Shown here: positions 18,546 to 27,877 of the stretch, piece by piece
How the letters are laid out: every line of letters starts with the position of its first letter
Numbering within the stretch: position 1 is the first letter of the stretch
Assembly: GCA_018698675.1 (NCBI GenBank)
Contig: JABIPA010000018.1
Coordinates: 1-58,983 of the forward strand
Source: a bacterium
Lineage (GTDB): Bacteria; Margulisbacteria; Marinamargulisbacteria; JABIPA01
Direction: 5' to 3'
DNA: 58,983 bases
Notes under the pieces: generated by a model
Databases searched by the model: none
The model's input: the letters and a program-made list of their open reading frames with translations, nothing else
What the model was told of the DNA's origin: nothing
Made by a program: the position numbers and the translations under genes

Positions 18546-18551
18546 AGAATT

Positions 18552-21023
18552 ATGTTTTCCAGATTTACAGAAAAAGCGATACAAACCATTATGTTGGCGC
18601 AAGAAGAAGCAAAAAAGTTTCACCATAGTTATGTTGGAACAGAACATATTCTTCTTGGAATATTCAATGAAGGAGATAACTTAGTAATAACAATATTAGT
18701 CGACCTCGGGTTTAATATTGACCAAGTAAAAAATGCAGTCGAAGAAAAATTAGAGTACGGAGGACTTACTTCCGAATATGGAAATATTCCATTTACTCAA
18801 CAAGCAAAACAAGTATTATCAAGTGCGTGGGATGAAGCTCGAAAGCTTGGACATAATTACGTTAACGTGGAGCATTTGTTCCTTTCCGTTTTTAGAGACC
18901 CAGCGAGTATTGCAGCACGTGTATTAAGTGAAGTAGGAATTAATTTAGGTGATTTTAAAGAAAAACTTTTTAAATCATTAGGAAATAAAGTTACTGCGAA
19001 AGAACGTCCTCAAAATGCTGTCCCTACTCCAACTCTAGATTTATATGGAAGAGATTTAACATGGTTAGCTAGAGATCAAAAACTAGACCCGGTTGTTGGA
19101 CGTAGTAAAGAGATAGAAAGAATTATTCAAATATTAAGTCGCCGCACAAAAAATAATCCAGTATTAACAGGGGAACCTGGTGTTGGAAAAACTGCGATTG
19201 TTGAGGGGCTTGCTCAAAAAATTATTAATGATGATGTTCCTTCGAAATTACTAGATAAACGTGTAATCACTCTTGATTTAGGTTTATTGGTAGCGGGCAC
19301 AAAGTACCGTGGTGAGTTTGAAGATAGAGTTAAAAAGGTAATGGAAGAAGTTCGAAAAGCAAAAAATATCATTTTGTTTATTGATGAACTTCATACGATT
19401 ATAGGAACAGGTGGCTCTGAAGGTAGTTTAGATGCGGCTAATTTATTTAAGCCTGCTCTTGCTCGTGGAGAGCTTCAATGTATTGGTGCAACAACAATAG
19501 ATGAGTATAGAAAGCATATTGAAGGAGATGGCGCTTTAGAACGCCGTTTTCAGTCCTTACATGTTGATGAGCCTTCGAAAGAAGAAGCTCTTCAAATATT
19601 GAAGGGGATTAAAGAAAGATATGAAGACTTTCATCAAGTAACAATTACTGAAGATGCTCTTGAGGCAGCAGTTGAGCTTGCCTCCCGTTATATTACAGAA
19701 CGATTTTTACCAGATAAAGCTGTTGATTTGATTGACGAGGCTGCCGCGAAAGTTATGTTAACCGCAACAAGTATTTCGAAAGAACTTAAAGAGCTTGTGG
19801 ATGAGCGTGATGAGAAAGAAAAAGAACTTAGAACTGCAAATTTATCTAATGATAAAGAGCAAATCGATGTTTTGACGTCTAGATTAAAAACGGTAGGAAG
19901 TTTGATAAACGAATTCCCAGAATCTGAAATTAAAAAGTCTTCAAAAATTGTTAACGATGACACAATTCGTGACGTTGTTTCTGTTTGGACGGGTATTCCC
20001 GTTACTAAGATGTCTTCCGAAGAAACTGCTCGACTTCTAAAAATGGAAGAAGAGCTTAAGGAAAGAGTCGTTGGTCAAGATGATGCTATCGTAGCATTAT
20101 GCCGTGCGGTCAAGCGATCGAAAGTTGGGTTAAAGGATCCTAATCGGCCAACTGGTTCGTTTTTATTCTTGGGGCCATCTGGAGTAGGTAAAACTGAATT
20201 GGCAAAAACGTTGGCAGATTATTTATTTGGGACTCCTGATGCGATGATTCGTGTGGATATGTCAGAATATATGGAGAAACATACGGTATCGAGATTAATT
20301 GGATCTCCTCCCGGATATGTTGGATACAATGAAGGTGGCCAATTAACAGAATCTGTAAAACGGAAACCTTATTCTGTTGTTTTATTTGACGAGTTGGAAA
20401 AAGCATCTCCGGATATCATCAATATATTACTTCAGATTTTAGAAGACGGACGACTAACGGATGCTAATGGAAAGACTATTAATTTTAAGAATACCATTAT
20501 TATTATGACGTCTAATGTGGGTAGTAAGTTTATTCAAAAAGAAACGAGTTTTGGATTTAAGAAAAGTGAAGTTTCTCAGGTAGAGGCAGATTTTTCTTCA
20601 TTAAAGCAAAAACTTGGAGATGAACTTAGACAAGCCTTTCGACCAGAATTTTTAAATCGAATCGATGATACTGTTATTTTTAAAATGTTAACAAAAGAGC
20701 ATATTAAGAAAATATTAGGAATTATGCTTAAAGACGTTTTAAAGCGAATTACTGAAAAAGGTATTAATGTATCTATTACGGAAAAAGTTAAAGAATTTTT
20801 AGTTGAAAAAGGCTTTAATCAACGACAAGGTGCTCGTCCATTACGGCGTTCTATTCAGGAGCATTTTGAAGATAAGCTGGCAGATAAACTTCTTGAAATA
20901 GGATTGCTTACTGACGTTTCAGTAAAAGCAGATATTAAAGATGGTGCAGTTGTTTTTACATCACGTAAAAAACCAGCGAAGAAAAAAGTAGTTAAAAAGA
21001 AGTCCGAAGTAGTCGAAGCTTGA
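18552..21023 (+). CDS. clpC: ClpC-type AAA+ protease ATPase subunit
   Basis: The start at 18552 gives MFSRFTEKAIQTIMLAQEEA, the standard ClpC beginning; an upstream in-frame ATG at 18465 would add 29 residues unlike the family. The 823-residue protein has two Clp N-terminal repeats (to about 145), AAA domain 1 with Walker A GEPGVGKT and DELHTIIG, a middle domain, and AAA domain 2 with GPSGVGKTELA and the Clp C-terminal region NQRQGARPLRRSIQEH. The tail is Lys-rich (KKPAKKKVVKKK). ClpC unfolds substrates for ClpP; clpP lies 1.5 kb downstream on the other strand. It overlaps radA by 4 bases, the clpC-radA order seen in Firmicutes. Confidence 0.95.
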   Translation: MFSRFTEKAIQTIMLAQEEAKKFHHSYVGTEHILLGIFNEGDNLVITILVDLGFNIDQVKNAVEEKLEYGGLTSEYGNIPFTQQAKQVLSSAWDEARKLGHNYVNVEHLFLSVFRDPASIAARVLSEVGINLGDFKEKLFKSLGNKVTAKERPQNAVPTPTLDLYGRDLTWLARDQKLDPVVGRSKEIERIIQILSRRTKNNPVLTGEPGVGKTAIVEGLAQKIINDDVPSKLLDKRVITLDLGLLVAGTKYRGEFEDRVKKVMEEVRKAKNIILFIDELHTIIGTGGSEGSLDAANLFKPALARGELQCIGATTIDEYRKHIEGDGALERRFQSLHVDEPSKEEALQILKGIKERYEDFHQVTITEDALEAAVELASRYITERFLPDKAVDLIDEAAAKVMLTATSISKELKELVDERDEKEKELRTANLSNDKEQIDVLTSRLKTVGSLINEFPESEIKKSSKIVNDDTIRDVVSVWTGIPVTKMSSEETARLLKMEEELKERVVGQDDAIVALCRAVKRSKVGLKDPNRPTGSFLFLGPSGVGKTELAKTLADYLFGTPDAMIRVDMSEYMEKHTVSRLIGSPPGYVGYNEGGQLTESVKRKPYSVVLFDELEKASPDIINILLQILEDGRLTDANGKTINFKNTIIIMTSNVGSKFIQKETSFGFKKSEVSQVEADFSSLKQKLGDELRQAFRPEFLNRIDDTVIFKMLTKEHIKKILGIMLKDVLKRITEKGINVSITEKVKEFLVEKGFNQRQGARPLRRSIQEHFEDKLADKLLEIGLLTDVSVKADIKDGAVVFTSRKKPAKKKVVKKKSEVVEA

Positions 21024-22381
21024 CTAAGTCGGTAACTGTTTACACATGTAACAGTTGCTATGCCATTCACCCAACGTGGGCAGGAAAATGCTCTAAATGT
21101 GGTGAATGGAATTCTCTTTCAGAAACAGATAAGGCAGACGTCAAGTTTATGACTCCGACGTCTGCTGGTCAGATGAAAAAACCAATTTCAATTTCCCAGT
21201 TTAAAGAAGTCAAAGATAAACATATTCAAACGCTTATTCCTGAATTTGATCGATTGCTAGGCAAAGGGTTTGTTAAAGGGTCTGTAAATTTACTCGGAGG
21301 TGAGCCAGGTATAGGCAAGTCTACCTTGAGTTTGCAGATTGCTAAATCGTTTGCGATGCAAGGATACAAGGTTTTGTATGTTTCAGGTGAAGAATCTGCA
21401 AATCAGCTTTATGGTCGGGCAAAACGTCTCGATGCTATTTATGATTCATTATACTTATTAACAGAGACTAACTTATTAACTATTCTTCATTCTCTTAAAA
21501 ACTTGGCTCCTGATATATTGATTATGGATTCAATTCAGGTGGTTTTTCACCCCTCCATCCAAGGAGTAGCCGGATCCGTGAATCAGGTTAGATATTGCGC
21601 TTCTGAGTTAACAACTTATTTGAAAGATAAAAACTGTATTGGCGTTTTGATAGGGCATGTAACTAAGGAAGGTTATTTAGCAGGACCTAAGGTTTTGGAG
21701 CATATGGTTGATGTCATCATGTATTTTGAAGGTGATAAAGACCAGAAATATCGGATTTTGAGGAGTTTTAAAAATAGGTACCATAGTACTCAAGATATTG
21801 GATTTTTTGAAATGACTCAAACAGGGTTAAAGGATGTCCCTAATCCGTCATCTGTTTTTGTCGATATGAATTTGGGCGATAACTCTGGGTCTGCAATTGC
21901 GGTTATATGTGATGGTGCTAGACCGATCCTTTTGGAAGTGCAGGCCTTGGTCGTTGATACAGGGTATGGAATGGCTAAGCGTACATTTTTGGGAGTTGAT
22001 CCTCTTAGAGCTAATTTAATGGTAGCAACTCTGGAAAAACAGCTTCGGTTACGATTGGCAAATAAAGATATTATTTTAAATATTATTGGTGGAATGAAAG
22101 TTAAGGAACCGGCTCTTGATTTGGCAATGATAGCGGCAATTCTCTCTTCTTATTATGAAAAACCTATTCCTCCAAAAACAGTGTGTTTTGGAGAGGTTGG
22201 TTTAACGGGGGAGGTTCGACAGGTATCGAATACGTTAGAACGCATAAAAGAGGCGTCTAAATTCGAGTTCTCTTCTGTGTTTTTACCGGAGAAACGGGAT
22301 ATTAGAGAAGAAATAAATGGACAATTGTCCTTAAATTATGTAAAAAATATATCAGATTTTAACCAGTTTTTTGTCGATTAG
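21020..22381 (+). CDS. radA: DNA repair protein RadA
   Basis: A 453-residue RadA, a RecA-like helicase/branch-migration factor for homologous recombination. It begins with a C4 zinc finger (CNSC ... CSKCGEWNS), then a RecA core with Walker A GEPGIGKST, the RadA-specific KNRY motif in FKNRYHSTQD, and a C-terminal Lon-protease-like domain without the protease active site. The start codon is TTG inside TTGA, shared with the clpC stop, so translation is coupled to clpC. The length is normal. Confidence 0.95.
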   Translation: MTKSVTVYTCNSCYAIHPTWAGKCSKCGEWNSLSETDKADVKFMTPTSAGQMKKPISISQFKEVKDKHIQTLIPEFDRLLGKGFVKGSVNLLGGEPGIGKSTLSLQIAKSFAMQGYKVLYVSGEESANQLYGRAKRLDAIYDSLYLLTETNLLTILHSLKNLAPDILIMDSIQVVFHPSIQGVAGSVNQVRYCASELTTYLKDKNCIGVLIGHVTKEGYLAGPKVLEHMVDVIMYFEGDKDQKYRILRSFKNRYHSTQDIGFFEMTQTGLKDVPNPSSVFVDMNLGDNSGSAIAVICDGARPILLEVQALVVDTGYGMAKRTFLGVDPLRANLMVATLEKQLRLRLANKDIILNIIGGMKVKEPALDLAMIAAILSSYYEKPIPPKTVCFGEVGLTGEVRQVSNTLERIKEASKFEFSSVFLPEKRDIREEINGQLSLNYVKNISDFNQFFVD

Positions 22382-22412
22382 TGTTTGAATTAAACTAAAG
22401 GTTTTTGAAATT

Positions 22413-23345
22413 ATGTCTCAGTCATTGATTATTATTATTGATAAGCTTCGTAATGAAACCACGAGATGGGATGGTATCTTGGAGTTGAAACTACTTCAAG
22501 GAGATCATGTCGAAACTCTTATTCAGTATTTGAAGGACCCTGATTGGGTTGTTCGATGGTGCATTTCTGAAAAATTGGGAGATATACGGGATATTCGTGC
22601 ATTGAATCCGTTATTTAATACCTTTGTAGATTCTGATTCCCATGTGAGGAAAAACTCGGCTAAAGCTATTTCTAAATTTGGTGTTAAAGCAGTTCCTAGG
22701 TTAGTCATTTATTTTTCTCACCCAAATGTTGATGTTCGTAAAAAAGTATTTAATATTTTGCTTGGCATCGGTAAGAAGGGGCTTCCTATTCTCGAGAGAC
22801 ATTTGATTGGGCACAATTGGGTAGTTGTTAGTCGTATTGTGGACCTGATATGGAGAATAGGTGGTGCTGAATCAGAGGAAGTGATTGTTCGTTCCCTTCA
22901 ATTACCCGATGTTCGAAAGCAGTCTATAATTTTATTAGGTCAGATCAAAAGTAGACGTTCTGTTCTTTATTTGTTGAAGTTATTTGATAAGTTTGGATTG
23001 CGACGCGTTATTCTGCAATCATTTAGAGGAATTGGTGAAGATGTTTCTTACCCTTATTTGGTTAAAAGTTTATCTGCGAAGACGACTAAGATGCTTGTTA
23101 ATGGAGAAACGGCCATTCTTAAAATAGGGAGGCCAATGCTTCCTTATTTGGTTCAAGGTCTTTCTAGGCCTAGTCTAAATCGAAAGAAAATAGTGGATTT
23201 GATTTCTAAAATTGGTCCGGAATCAGTCATGGCCGACATTCATTTATTATCAGAAAAAAGAAAGCCAGTAGCTTTGCTAACTAAGTCTTTGAGAGAACAG
23301 TTTCCTGAAGAAAAGAAAGGCTTTTTTGATTTCTTGAAAAAATAA
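22413..23345 (+). CDS. HEAT-repeat protein
   Basis: A 310-residue protein made almost wholly of HEAT/PBS-lyase-type helical repeats of about 31 residues, for example LIQYLKDPDWVVRWCISEKL, then DIRALNPLFNTFVDSDSHVR and VPRLVIYFSHPNVDVRKKV. It has no signal peptide, no membrane segment and no catalytic motif. It follows radA by 31 bases on the same strand, so it is probably cotranscribed. Such proteins are usually adaptors; the partner is unknown. It ends KKGFFDFLKK. Confidence 0.8.
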   Translation: MSQSLIIIIDKLRNETTRWDGILELKLLQGDHVETLIQYLKDPDWVVRWCISEKLGDIRDIRALNPLFNTFVDSDSHVRKNSAKAISKFGVKAVPRLVIYFSHPNVDVRKKVFNILLGIGKKGLPILERHLIGHNWVVVSRIVDLIWRIGGAESEEVIVRSLQLPDVRKQSIILLGQIKSRRSVLYLLKLFDKFGLRRVILQSFRGIGEDVSYPYLVKSLSAKTTKMLVNGETAILKIGRPMLPYLVQGLSRPSLNRKKIVDLISKIGPESVMADIHLLSEKRKPVALLTKSLREQFPEEKKGFFDFLKK

Positions 23346-23400
23346 AGTTTTCCGTTTTAAAATCTGATTTTTTTCATACCTATATTTTTATATTTGGTAA

Positions 23401-23473
23401 TGAAAATAGCTAAATATTTTCAGAATGCTAGTCTATTTGTTTGATGGTACTATTTTCAAAGCTGGAAAATAGT
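23401..23473. repeat. Two adjacent perfect hairpins sharing a GAAAATAG core
   Basis: TGAAAATA/TATTTTCA (23401-23408 with 23415-23422) and ACTATTTTC/GAAAATAGT (23449-23457 with 23465-23473) are perfect stems of 8 and 9 bp. They sit between the convergent HEAT gene and clpX, so they may end transcription from either side, but neither has a long T-run. Confidence 0.5.
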
Positions 23474-23474
23474 C

Positions 23475-24761
23475 TTAAATAGGCTCTGGTTTGTCTTCTC
23501 GAATGAGTTGAACTAAATCCTTTGGAAGATCTTTTTCCATATATGTGTCTACATCTTTTAGTGAAACGGTTATCGTTGCTTTTTTTGATGTTTCAGATGG
23601 TGCTTCATACATATAATCGAGCATAATATTTTCAACAATTGAACGAAGGGCACGAGCTCCAACTTTCCGTTTCATCGCAATCTTAGCGATCAAATCAAGT
23701 GCTTTTTGTTCAAACTTTAATTTGATTCCGTCCATATTCATAAGCTTTTCAAATTGTTTTGTTACTGAATCTTGAGGGTCTACTAATATTTTAACAAGAG
23801 CCTTTTCGTCCAAGTCATGAAGAGGCGCTATTATTGGCAGTCGGCCGATCAGCTCAGGAATTATACCGAATTTAAGAAGATCTTCCGGTTGAACATGTTC
23901 AAAAATATTTGGCTTTTGTATTTTTTGTGCTTCTTGTTCTTTTGAAAAACCAATACGGCGTTTATTTAAACGTCGCTCAATGACGTCTTCCATTCCGTGG
24001 AATGCGCCTCCACAAATAAATAATATGTTAGATGTATCTAATACAGTGAATTCTTGTTGTGGGTTTTTTCTGCCACCTTTGGTTGGAATATTAACTTTTG
24101 TTCCTTCTAACATTTTTAAGAGAGCTTGTTGAACACCTTCCCCAGAAACATCTCTTGTAATGGATGCATTTTCAGATTTTCGGGTAATTTTGTCAATTTC
24201 ATCTATATAGACAATTCCTTTTTCTGCCTTGCTTACGTCCATGTCGCAGATCTGCAGTAAACGAAATAACATGCCTTCGACATCTTCTCCGACATAACCA
24301 GCTTCTGTTAATGTCGTAGCGTCAGCGATTGTAAACGGAACATCTAAAAGTTTCGCAAGAGATCTTGCAAATAGTGTTTTTCCAGTACCGGTCGTTCCGA
24401 TTAGTAATACGTTACTTTTTTGAAGTTCGGTATCTTTGTGAATAGATGATGTTGCATACAATCGTTTGAAATGATTGTATACAGCGACTGATATAATCAA
24501 CTTGGCTCTATCTTGATCTATAATATGTTTATCAAGAAACTCTTTGACCTCTTTAGGCTTCGGTAATTTTGGAGGTTCTTCTGGTTTTGTTTCTTCTGTT
24601 TTTATATTTTCTGGTTTTAAGTCTTCTTCAACTATTTTTCCGCAGACTTGAACACACTCATCACAAATATGAACGTTCGGACCCACGACAAGACGGGTAA
24701 CCATGTGTTGTGGCTTTGAGCAAAAAGAACATTTTAACGTTTCGTCACCAGAAGTTTTCAT
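23475..24761 (-). CDS. clpX: ATP-dependent Clp protease ATP-binding subunit ClpX
   Basis: A 428-residue ClpX. It has the N-terminal C4 zinc-binding domain (CSFCSKPQ ... CDECVQVC), one AAA+ domain with Walker A GTTGTGKT and Walker [11 protein letters not shown], the pore-loop region, and the C-terminal sensor-2 segment [14 protein letters not shown]. It recognises substrates, unfolds them and feeds them to ClpP. The start is 6 bases after the clpP stop, in the conserved order tig-clpP-clpX. Confidence 0.97.
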   Translation of the reverse strand: MKTSGDETLKCSFCSKPQHMVTRLVVGPNVHICDECVQVCGKIVEEDLKPENIKTEETKPEEPPKLPKPKEVKEFLDKHIIDQDRAKLIISVAVYNHFKRLYATSSIHKDTELQKSNVLLIGTTGTGKTLFARSLAKLLDVPFTIADATTLTEAGYVGEDVEGMLFRLLQICDMDVSKAEKGIVYIDEIDKITRKSENASITRDVSGEGVQQALLKMLEGTKVNIPTKGGRKNPQQEFTVLDTSNILFICGGAFHGMEDVIERRLNKRRIGFSKEQEAQKIQKPNIFEHVQPEDLLKFGIIPELIGRLPIIAPLHDLDEKALVKILVDPQDSVTKQFEKLMNMDGIKLKFEQKALDLIAKIAMKRKVGARALRSIVENIMLDYMYEAPSETSKKATITVSLKDVDTYMEKDLPKDLVQLIREDKPEPI

Positions 24762-24767
24762 ATTATT

Positions 24768-25412
24768 TTATTTCTTTTTTGAGTCTTTTTTCTTTTTCGA
24801 CTCTTTTTCTTTTAATTTTTTTTCAAGTTCTTGAGTGGACGCAATTACTTCGTCAACAAGACCATATTTAACTGATTCATCAGCTTCTAAGAAGAAGTCT
24901 CTATCCGTATCGTTTTCAATTTTTTTCAACGGTTGCCCAGTATGATGAGCAAGAATGTCATTAAGTTTCGATTTTATTCTTAGGATTTCTTTTGTTTGAA
25001 TTTCTATTTCAGTAGCTTGTCCTTGAGCGCCACCTAAAGGTTGGTGAATCATTACACGGGAATTAGGAAGAACGTATCTGTGACCGGCCTCTCCCGCTGC
25101 TAATAAAAGGGCTCCCATTGAAGCGGCTTGTCCAATGCATATTGTACTAACTTTTGCTTTGATGTATTGCATTGTGTCATATATTGCTAAACCAGCAGTT
25201 ACAACGCCTCCAGGACTATTAATGTATATATAAATCTCACGGTCACTATCTTCAGCTTCTAAAAATAAAAGTTGAGCCACAACTAAGTTAGCTACGTTGT
25301 CATCGATGCCGCCTGTAATAAAAATGATTCGTTCTTTCAATAAGCGAGAAAAAATATCGTAAGATCGTTCGCCTCGTCCAGTTTGTTCTACTACCATAGG
25401 AATAAGTGTCAT
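24768..25412 (-). CDS. clpP: ATP-dependent Clp protease proteolytic subunit
   Basis: A 214-residue ClpP serine protease. The catalytic triad is visible: Ser in [11 protein letters not shown], His in [11 protein letters not shown] and Asp in [13 protein letters not shown]. The N-terminal [19 protein letters not shown] is the usual processed leader. The C-terminus is an unusual Lys-rich tail ([16 protein letters not shown]). AAGGAG lies 6 bases before the ATG. It works with ClpX (next gene) and ClpC (18.5 kb). Confidence 0.97.
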   Translation of the reverse strand: MTLIPMVVEQTGRGERSYDIFSRLLKERIIFITGGIDDNVANLVVAQLLFLEAEDSDREIYIYINSPGGVVTAGLAIYDTMQYIKAKVSTICIGQAASMGALLLAAGEAGHRYVLPNSRVMIHQPLGGAQGQATEIEIQTKEILRIKSKLNDILAHHTGQPLKKIENDTDRDFFLEADESVKYGLVDEVIASTQELEKKLKEKESKKKKDSKKK

Positions 25413-25490
25413 TTTTGGCTCCTTTTTAATTCAGTACTTTTGATTATCAGTGATCGTATTCTACCTAATTTTGTGAGGTTAAAACAGCCT

Positions 25491-25531
25491 TATCGATAAA
25501 TACTCTTAATTAATTAAGGTATCTATCGATA
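25491..25531. repeat. 41-bp near-perfect palindrome between tig and clpP
   Basis: Outer arms TATCGATAAATAC and GTATCTATCGATA match at 12 of 13 positions; the centre CTTAATTAATTAAG is itself a perfect palindrome, with one unpaired T. It lies in the 149-base gap between tig and clpP. No T-run follows on the minus strand, so it looks more like an operator or processing site than a terminator. Confidence 0.6.
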
Positions 25532-25561
25532 TTGGATGTAAATTAGATTCAGGATTCTTGT

Positions 25562-26851
25562 TTATTTGCTAATTTTTGCGTTCTTTTCCAGGAAGTCATA
25601 GACCATTTTTTGTCTGACAGAATCAGAAACAGCAGACTTATCTAATCGATTAAGATAATTTTCTGCATCTTCTTTTGATTTTATTTCTGGAACATTCCAA
25701 GATTCTACTTCTGAGATTAGGTTGTCATTTTCAACTGTGATTTTTTCTTCAGTTGCGATGTAATCCAAAATTAGTTTTACTCTGACTTTTTTCTCTGACG
25801 TGTCTTTTAGCTCTGCTTTAAAATCGTCAATTGATTTGTTAGACATTTTTAAAAAGCCTTCCATATTTGTACCTGATTGACTAAGTGTTGTCTCAAAGTA
25901 CTTTATAGAATTATCTGTTTCGTTTTCGATCATTTTTTCTGGGATATCACTTTTCATATCTTTTAAGATTTCGTCCATGATATCTTGATGTAACTTTTCT
26001 TTTGCACCTTTTTCACTAGACTCTTCAAGGCGTTTTTTAGTTTCTTCAGTATAAAGCTTAGCTGACTCACCGTTTAATTTTTCTTTAACTAGTTCATCTG
26101 TTAATTCAGGATATGTTTTTTTCATTACTTCTTGAAAAGAAACAGCGAATTTTAGTTTTTTGCCGGCAACGTCAGTATTTTCAAAATCATCTGGGTAGCT
26201 AATGCTGAAGGAACAATCTTTTCCTTTTTTGTAGCCAATTAACTTTTCGTCGAATTCTGGTCCAAATGAAGCCATGCCAATTTTCAGTCCAAAATTACTT
26301 CGTGTCCATTGTGGGTATTCTTCGCCATCAATTGTCGTTTTAAGGTCGCATCTAACGATGTCGTCTGTTTCTGATGCTTTTTCAGATTCTTTGTAATCAG
26401 CGTAGTTTTCTAGCGCTTTATTGATTTCAGTTTGAACGTCTTCTTTAGTTACTTTCTTCGCAGTTGTTTTAACTTTGATGCCTTTATACTTTTTAACTTT
26501 TATTTCTGGCTCTACATCAACGTCGCAGGTAAATGAGATTGGTTCGTTTTCATTATATTCTTTAATGTTCACGTTTTTTGGGAAGTCGACAACTTTAAGG
26601 TCTAGTTCTTTAATTGCTTCTAAATAAGCGTCGTTAACAACATTTGTCATCGCCTCTTGGATTAGAACTTCTTTACCATATGCTTTTTCAAAAATTGATC
26701 GAGAAATTTTTCCTTTTCTAAATCCTTTAATTTTTGTTGTTTTAACAAGCTTAGTAAATGCTTTATCTGACTCAGCGTTTAGTTTTTCTATATCTTCTTC
26801 GATTTCTAATGTTACTGTGTAATTTGTTTTTTTATTTTTTAAAATTTTCAT
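25562..26851 (-). CDS. tig: Trigger factor (ribosome-associated chaperone)
   Basis: A 429-residue trigger factor. The N-terminal ribosome-binding domain contains the signature TTKIKGFRKGKISRSIFEKA, close to the canonical GFRxGK. A central FKBP-type domain (about 150-240, WTRSNFGLKIGMASFGPEFD) and a long helical C-terminal chaperone domain follow. It binds ribosomes at the tunnel exit and shields nascent chains. It heads the tig-clpP-clpX cluster and is itself downstream of tRNA-Gly. Confidence 0.95.
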   Translation of the reverse strand: MKILKNKKTNYTVTLEIEEDIEKLNAESDKAFTKLVKTTKIKGFRKGKISRSIFEKAYGKEVLIQEAMTNVVNDAYLEAIKELDLKVVDFPKNVNIKEYNENEPISFTCDVDVEPEIKVKKYKGIKVKTTAKKVTKEDVQTEINKALENYADYKESEKASETDDIVRCDLKTTIDGEEYPQWTRSNFGLKIGMASFGPEFDEKLIGYKKGKDCSFSISYPDDFENTDVAGKKLKFAVSFQEVMKKTYPELTDELVKEKLNGESAKLYTEETKKRLEESSEKGAKEKLHQDIMDEILKDMKSDIPEKMIENETDNSIKYFETTLSQSGTNMEGFLKMSNKSIDDFKAELKDTSEKKVRVKLILDYIATEEKITVENDNLISEVESWNVPEIKSKEDAENYLNRLDKSAVSDSVRQKMVYDFLEKNAKISK

Positions 26852-26877
26852 AATTTCACTCTTTTGTTGTAAAATGT

Positions 26878-26910
26878 TCCTAAATTAATAATTTAGGACC
26901 CCGGATGGGG
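26878..26910 (-). terminator. Two stacked hairpins between tRNA-Gly and tig
   Basis: CCCC/GGGG around GGAT (26899-26910) and TCCTAAATT/AATTTAGGA around AAT (26878-26898) are both perfect stems. They follow the tRNA on the minus strand; the second is followed by ACATTTTAC. They may separate tRNA and tig transcripts or mark a tRNA 3' processing region. Confidence 0.4.
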
Positions 26911-26916
26911 ATTTTT

Positions 26917-26992
26917 TGGAGCGGGATACCAGATTCGAACTGGCGACCTTCTGCTTGGCAAGCAGACGCTCTACCAACTGAGCTAATCCCGC
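26917..26992 (-). tRNA. tRNA-Gly (anticodon GCC)
   Basis: On the minus strand a full cloverleaf is visible: acceptor GCGGGAT paired with ATCCCGC, D-arm GCTC/GAGC, anticodon stem TCTGC/GCAGA with loop TTGCCAA (anticodon GCC), and T-arm GCCAG-TTCGAAT-CTGGT. The discriminator T and the 3' CCA are encoded. The length is 76 bases with CCA. Confidence 0.95.
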
Positions 26993-27018
26993 CTAAAGTA
27001 AAGGATAATATATCATAA

Positions 27019-27186
27019 ATGTTTAACGAATCTCAATCTTTGTTTGAAATAATAGTTTGTCCTAAGTGTAAACAGCGTTTTTCTAGTTCAGAAACCTCTT
27101 TTTTAGATTGTGTTTCCTGTGGCTTACGTTTCGATGTCGTTGATGGAATTCCTGTTTTAATTATGGAGAAAGCAACTTCTTTGTAA
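27019..27186 (+). CDS. Small Trm112-like zinc-ribbon protein (YcaR family)
   Basis: A 55-residue gene. The sequence LFEIIVCPKCKQRF, then LDCVSCGLRFDVVDGIPVLI, has the two CxxC pairs and the ending typical of the Trm112p-like/YcaR family (LVCPxCK ... C ... YPIRDGIPVM). These small proteins bind zinc and in other organisms act as partners of methyltransferases; the role in most bacteria is unknown. It starts 27 bases beyond the divergent tRNA-Gly, and its 3' end overlaps the convergent gene at 27157 by 30 bases. Confidence 0.85.
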   Translation: MFNESQSLFEIIVCPKCKQRFSSSETSFLDCVSCGLRFDVVDGIPVLIMEKATSL

Positions 27187-27498
27187 TTGGATTGCACGGG
27201 TTTTGAAAAATACTTTTATTAATGGATTAGTATCTTCGTGTGCATTTTTATAAAACGTTAGCGCGTATGGTTTTATTCGTTCCGGGTTCATTTTCATTGT
27301 TTTAAATATTTCCATACTTAAATTTCCTTCTGTATCGAAAACATGAGTATTTATTTCCCATTCAGAAGCATGTCTTTGCTTTTTTGTATGCAGTTGGAAA
27401 GAATAATGTGCAAATTTTTCACCAAGTTTTTTATTTAGTTTTCTAAGTTTACTTTTTGTTAATTCTTTGTTTCCTTCTGTTTGTTCATATATGTCCAT
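27157..27498 (-). CDS. Hypothetical 113-residue protein
   Basis: I do not recognise this protein. The first ATG in the frame is at 27498; a TTG at 27525 would add 9 residues. It has a basic N-terminal part (LTKSKLRKLNKKLG) and a more globular C-terminal part with WEINTHVFDTEGNLSMEIF. There is no signal, membrane segment or cysteine motif. No Shine-Dalgarno is seen before either start. Its end overlaps the convergent Trm112-like gene by 30 bases. Since the next 700 bases hold gene remnants, this could be a real small gene or a remnant. Confidence 0.4.
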   Translation of the reverse strand: MDIYEQTEGNKELTKSKLRKLNKKLGEKFAHYSFQLHTKKQRHASEWEINTHVFDTEGNLSMEIFKTMKMNPERIKPYALTFYKNAHEDTNPLIKVFFKTRAIQLQRSCFLHN

Positions 27499-27562
27499 TG
27501 TTTTTATTTTGTTTAACACAAGCAATTCATCTACAACTCATGCTTGCCCTATTATACCAAGC

Positions 27563-27877
27563 ATGAAATTCAAATTTGTCGTTGGTCTTATTAAAGTTTC
27601 TTCGGGCGATTCGTTGGTGTGAGAGAGTTTTTGCAATGTTTCTGTAACTCAGTCTTGGTCGTTTAATCGTAAACCGGTTGGTTGTTTTTGCTTCCAGTTG
27701 TTTATAGGAACTAAATGAGTTGTCGTTACATATGAGAAGGTTGAAAATTTTATTAATGAAATCGAAAATATAGTCCTTAAAATATTATATGGATGTTCTT
27801 ATGAAGTAACGAGAGACCTTTCTTATTGTTTGTTTAGTTCGTTTTCTTTTGGAGCTGACGATGCTTATAACCAGTAG
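27563..27877 (+). pseudogene. Broken gene: 104-codon frame interrupted by two TGA stops
   Basis: From the ATG at 27563 one frame runs to TAG at 27875-27877 and is interrupted only by TGA at 27620-27622 and at 27716-27718. The pieces look protein-like: MKFKFVVGLIKVSSGDSLV, then ESFCNVSVTQSWSFNRKPVG, then YEKVENFINEIENIVLKILY and VTRDLSYCLFSS. TGA is a true stop in clpC, resB and ccsA, so recoding is unlikely and decay is the simplest reading. I recognise no family. Confidence 0.4.

Noticed and set aside
18465-18551. N-terminal extension of ClpC from the ATG at 18465
   Set aside because: The 29 extra residues are unlike any ClpC and there is no ribosome site.
25491-25531. Rho-independent terminator after tig
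   Set aside because: A strong palindrome but AT-only and without a T-run on the minus strand.
27563-27877. TGA recoded as Trp or Gly in this genome
   Set aside because: TGA ends clpC, resB and ccsA at the expected family lengths.
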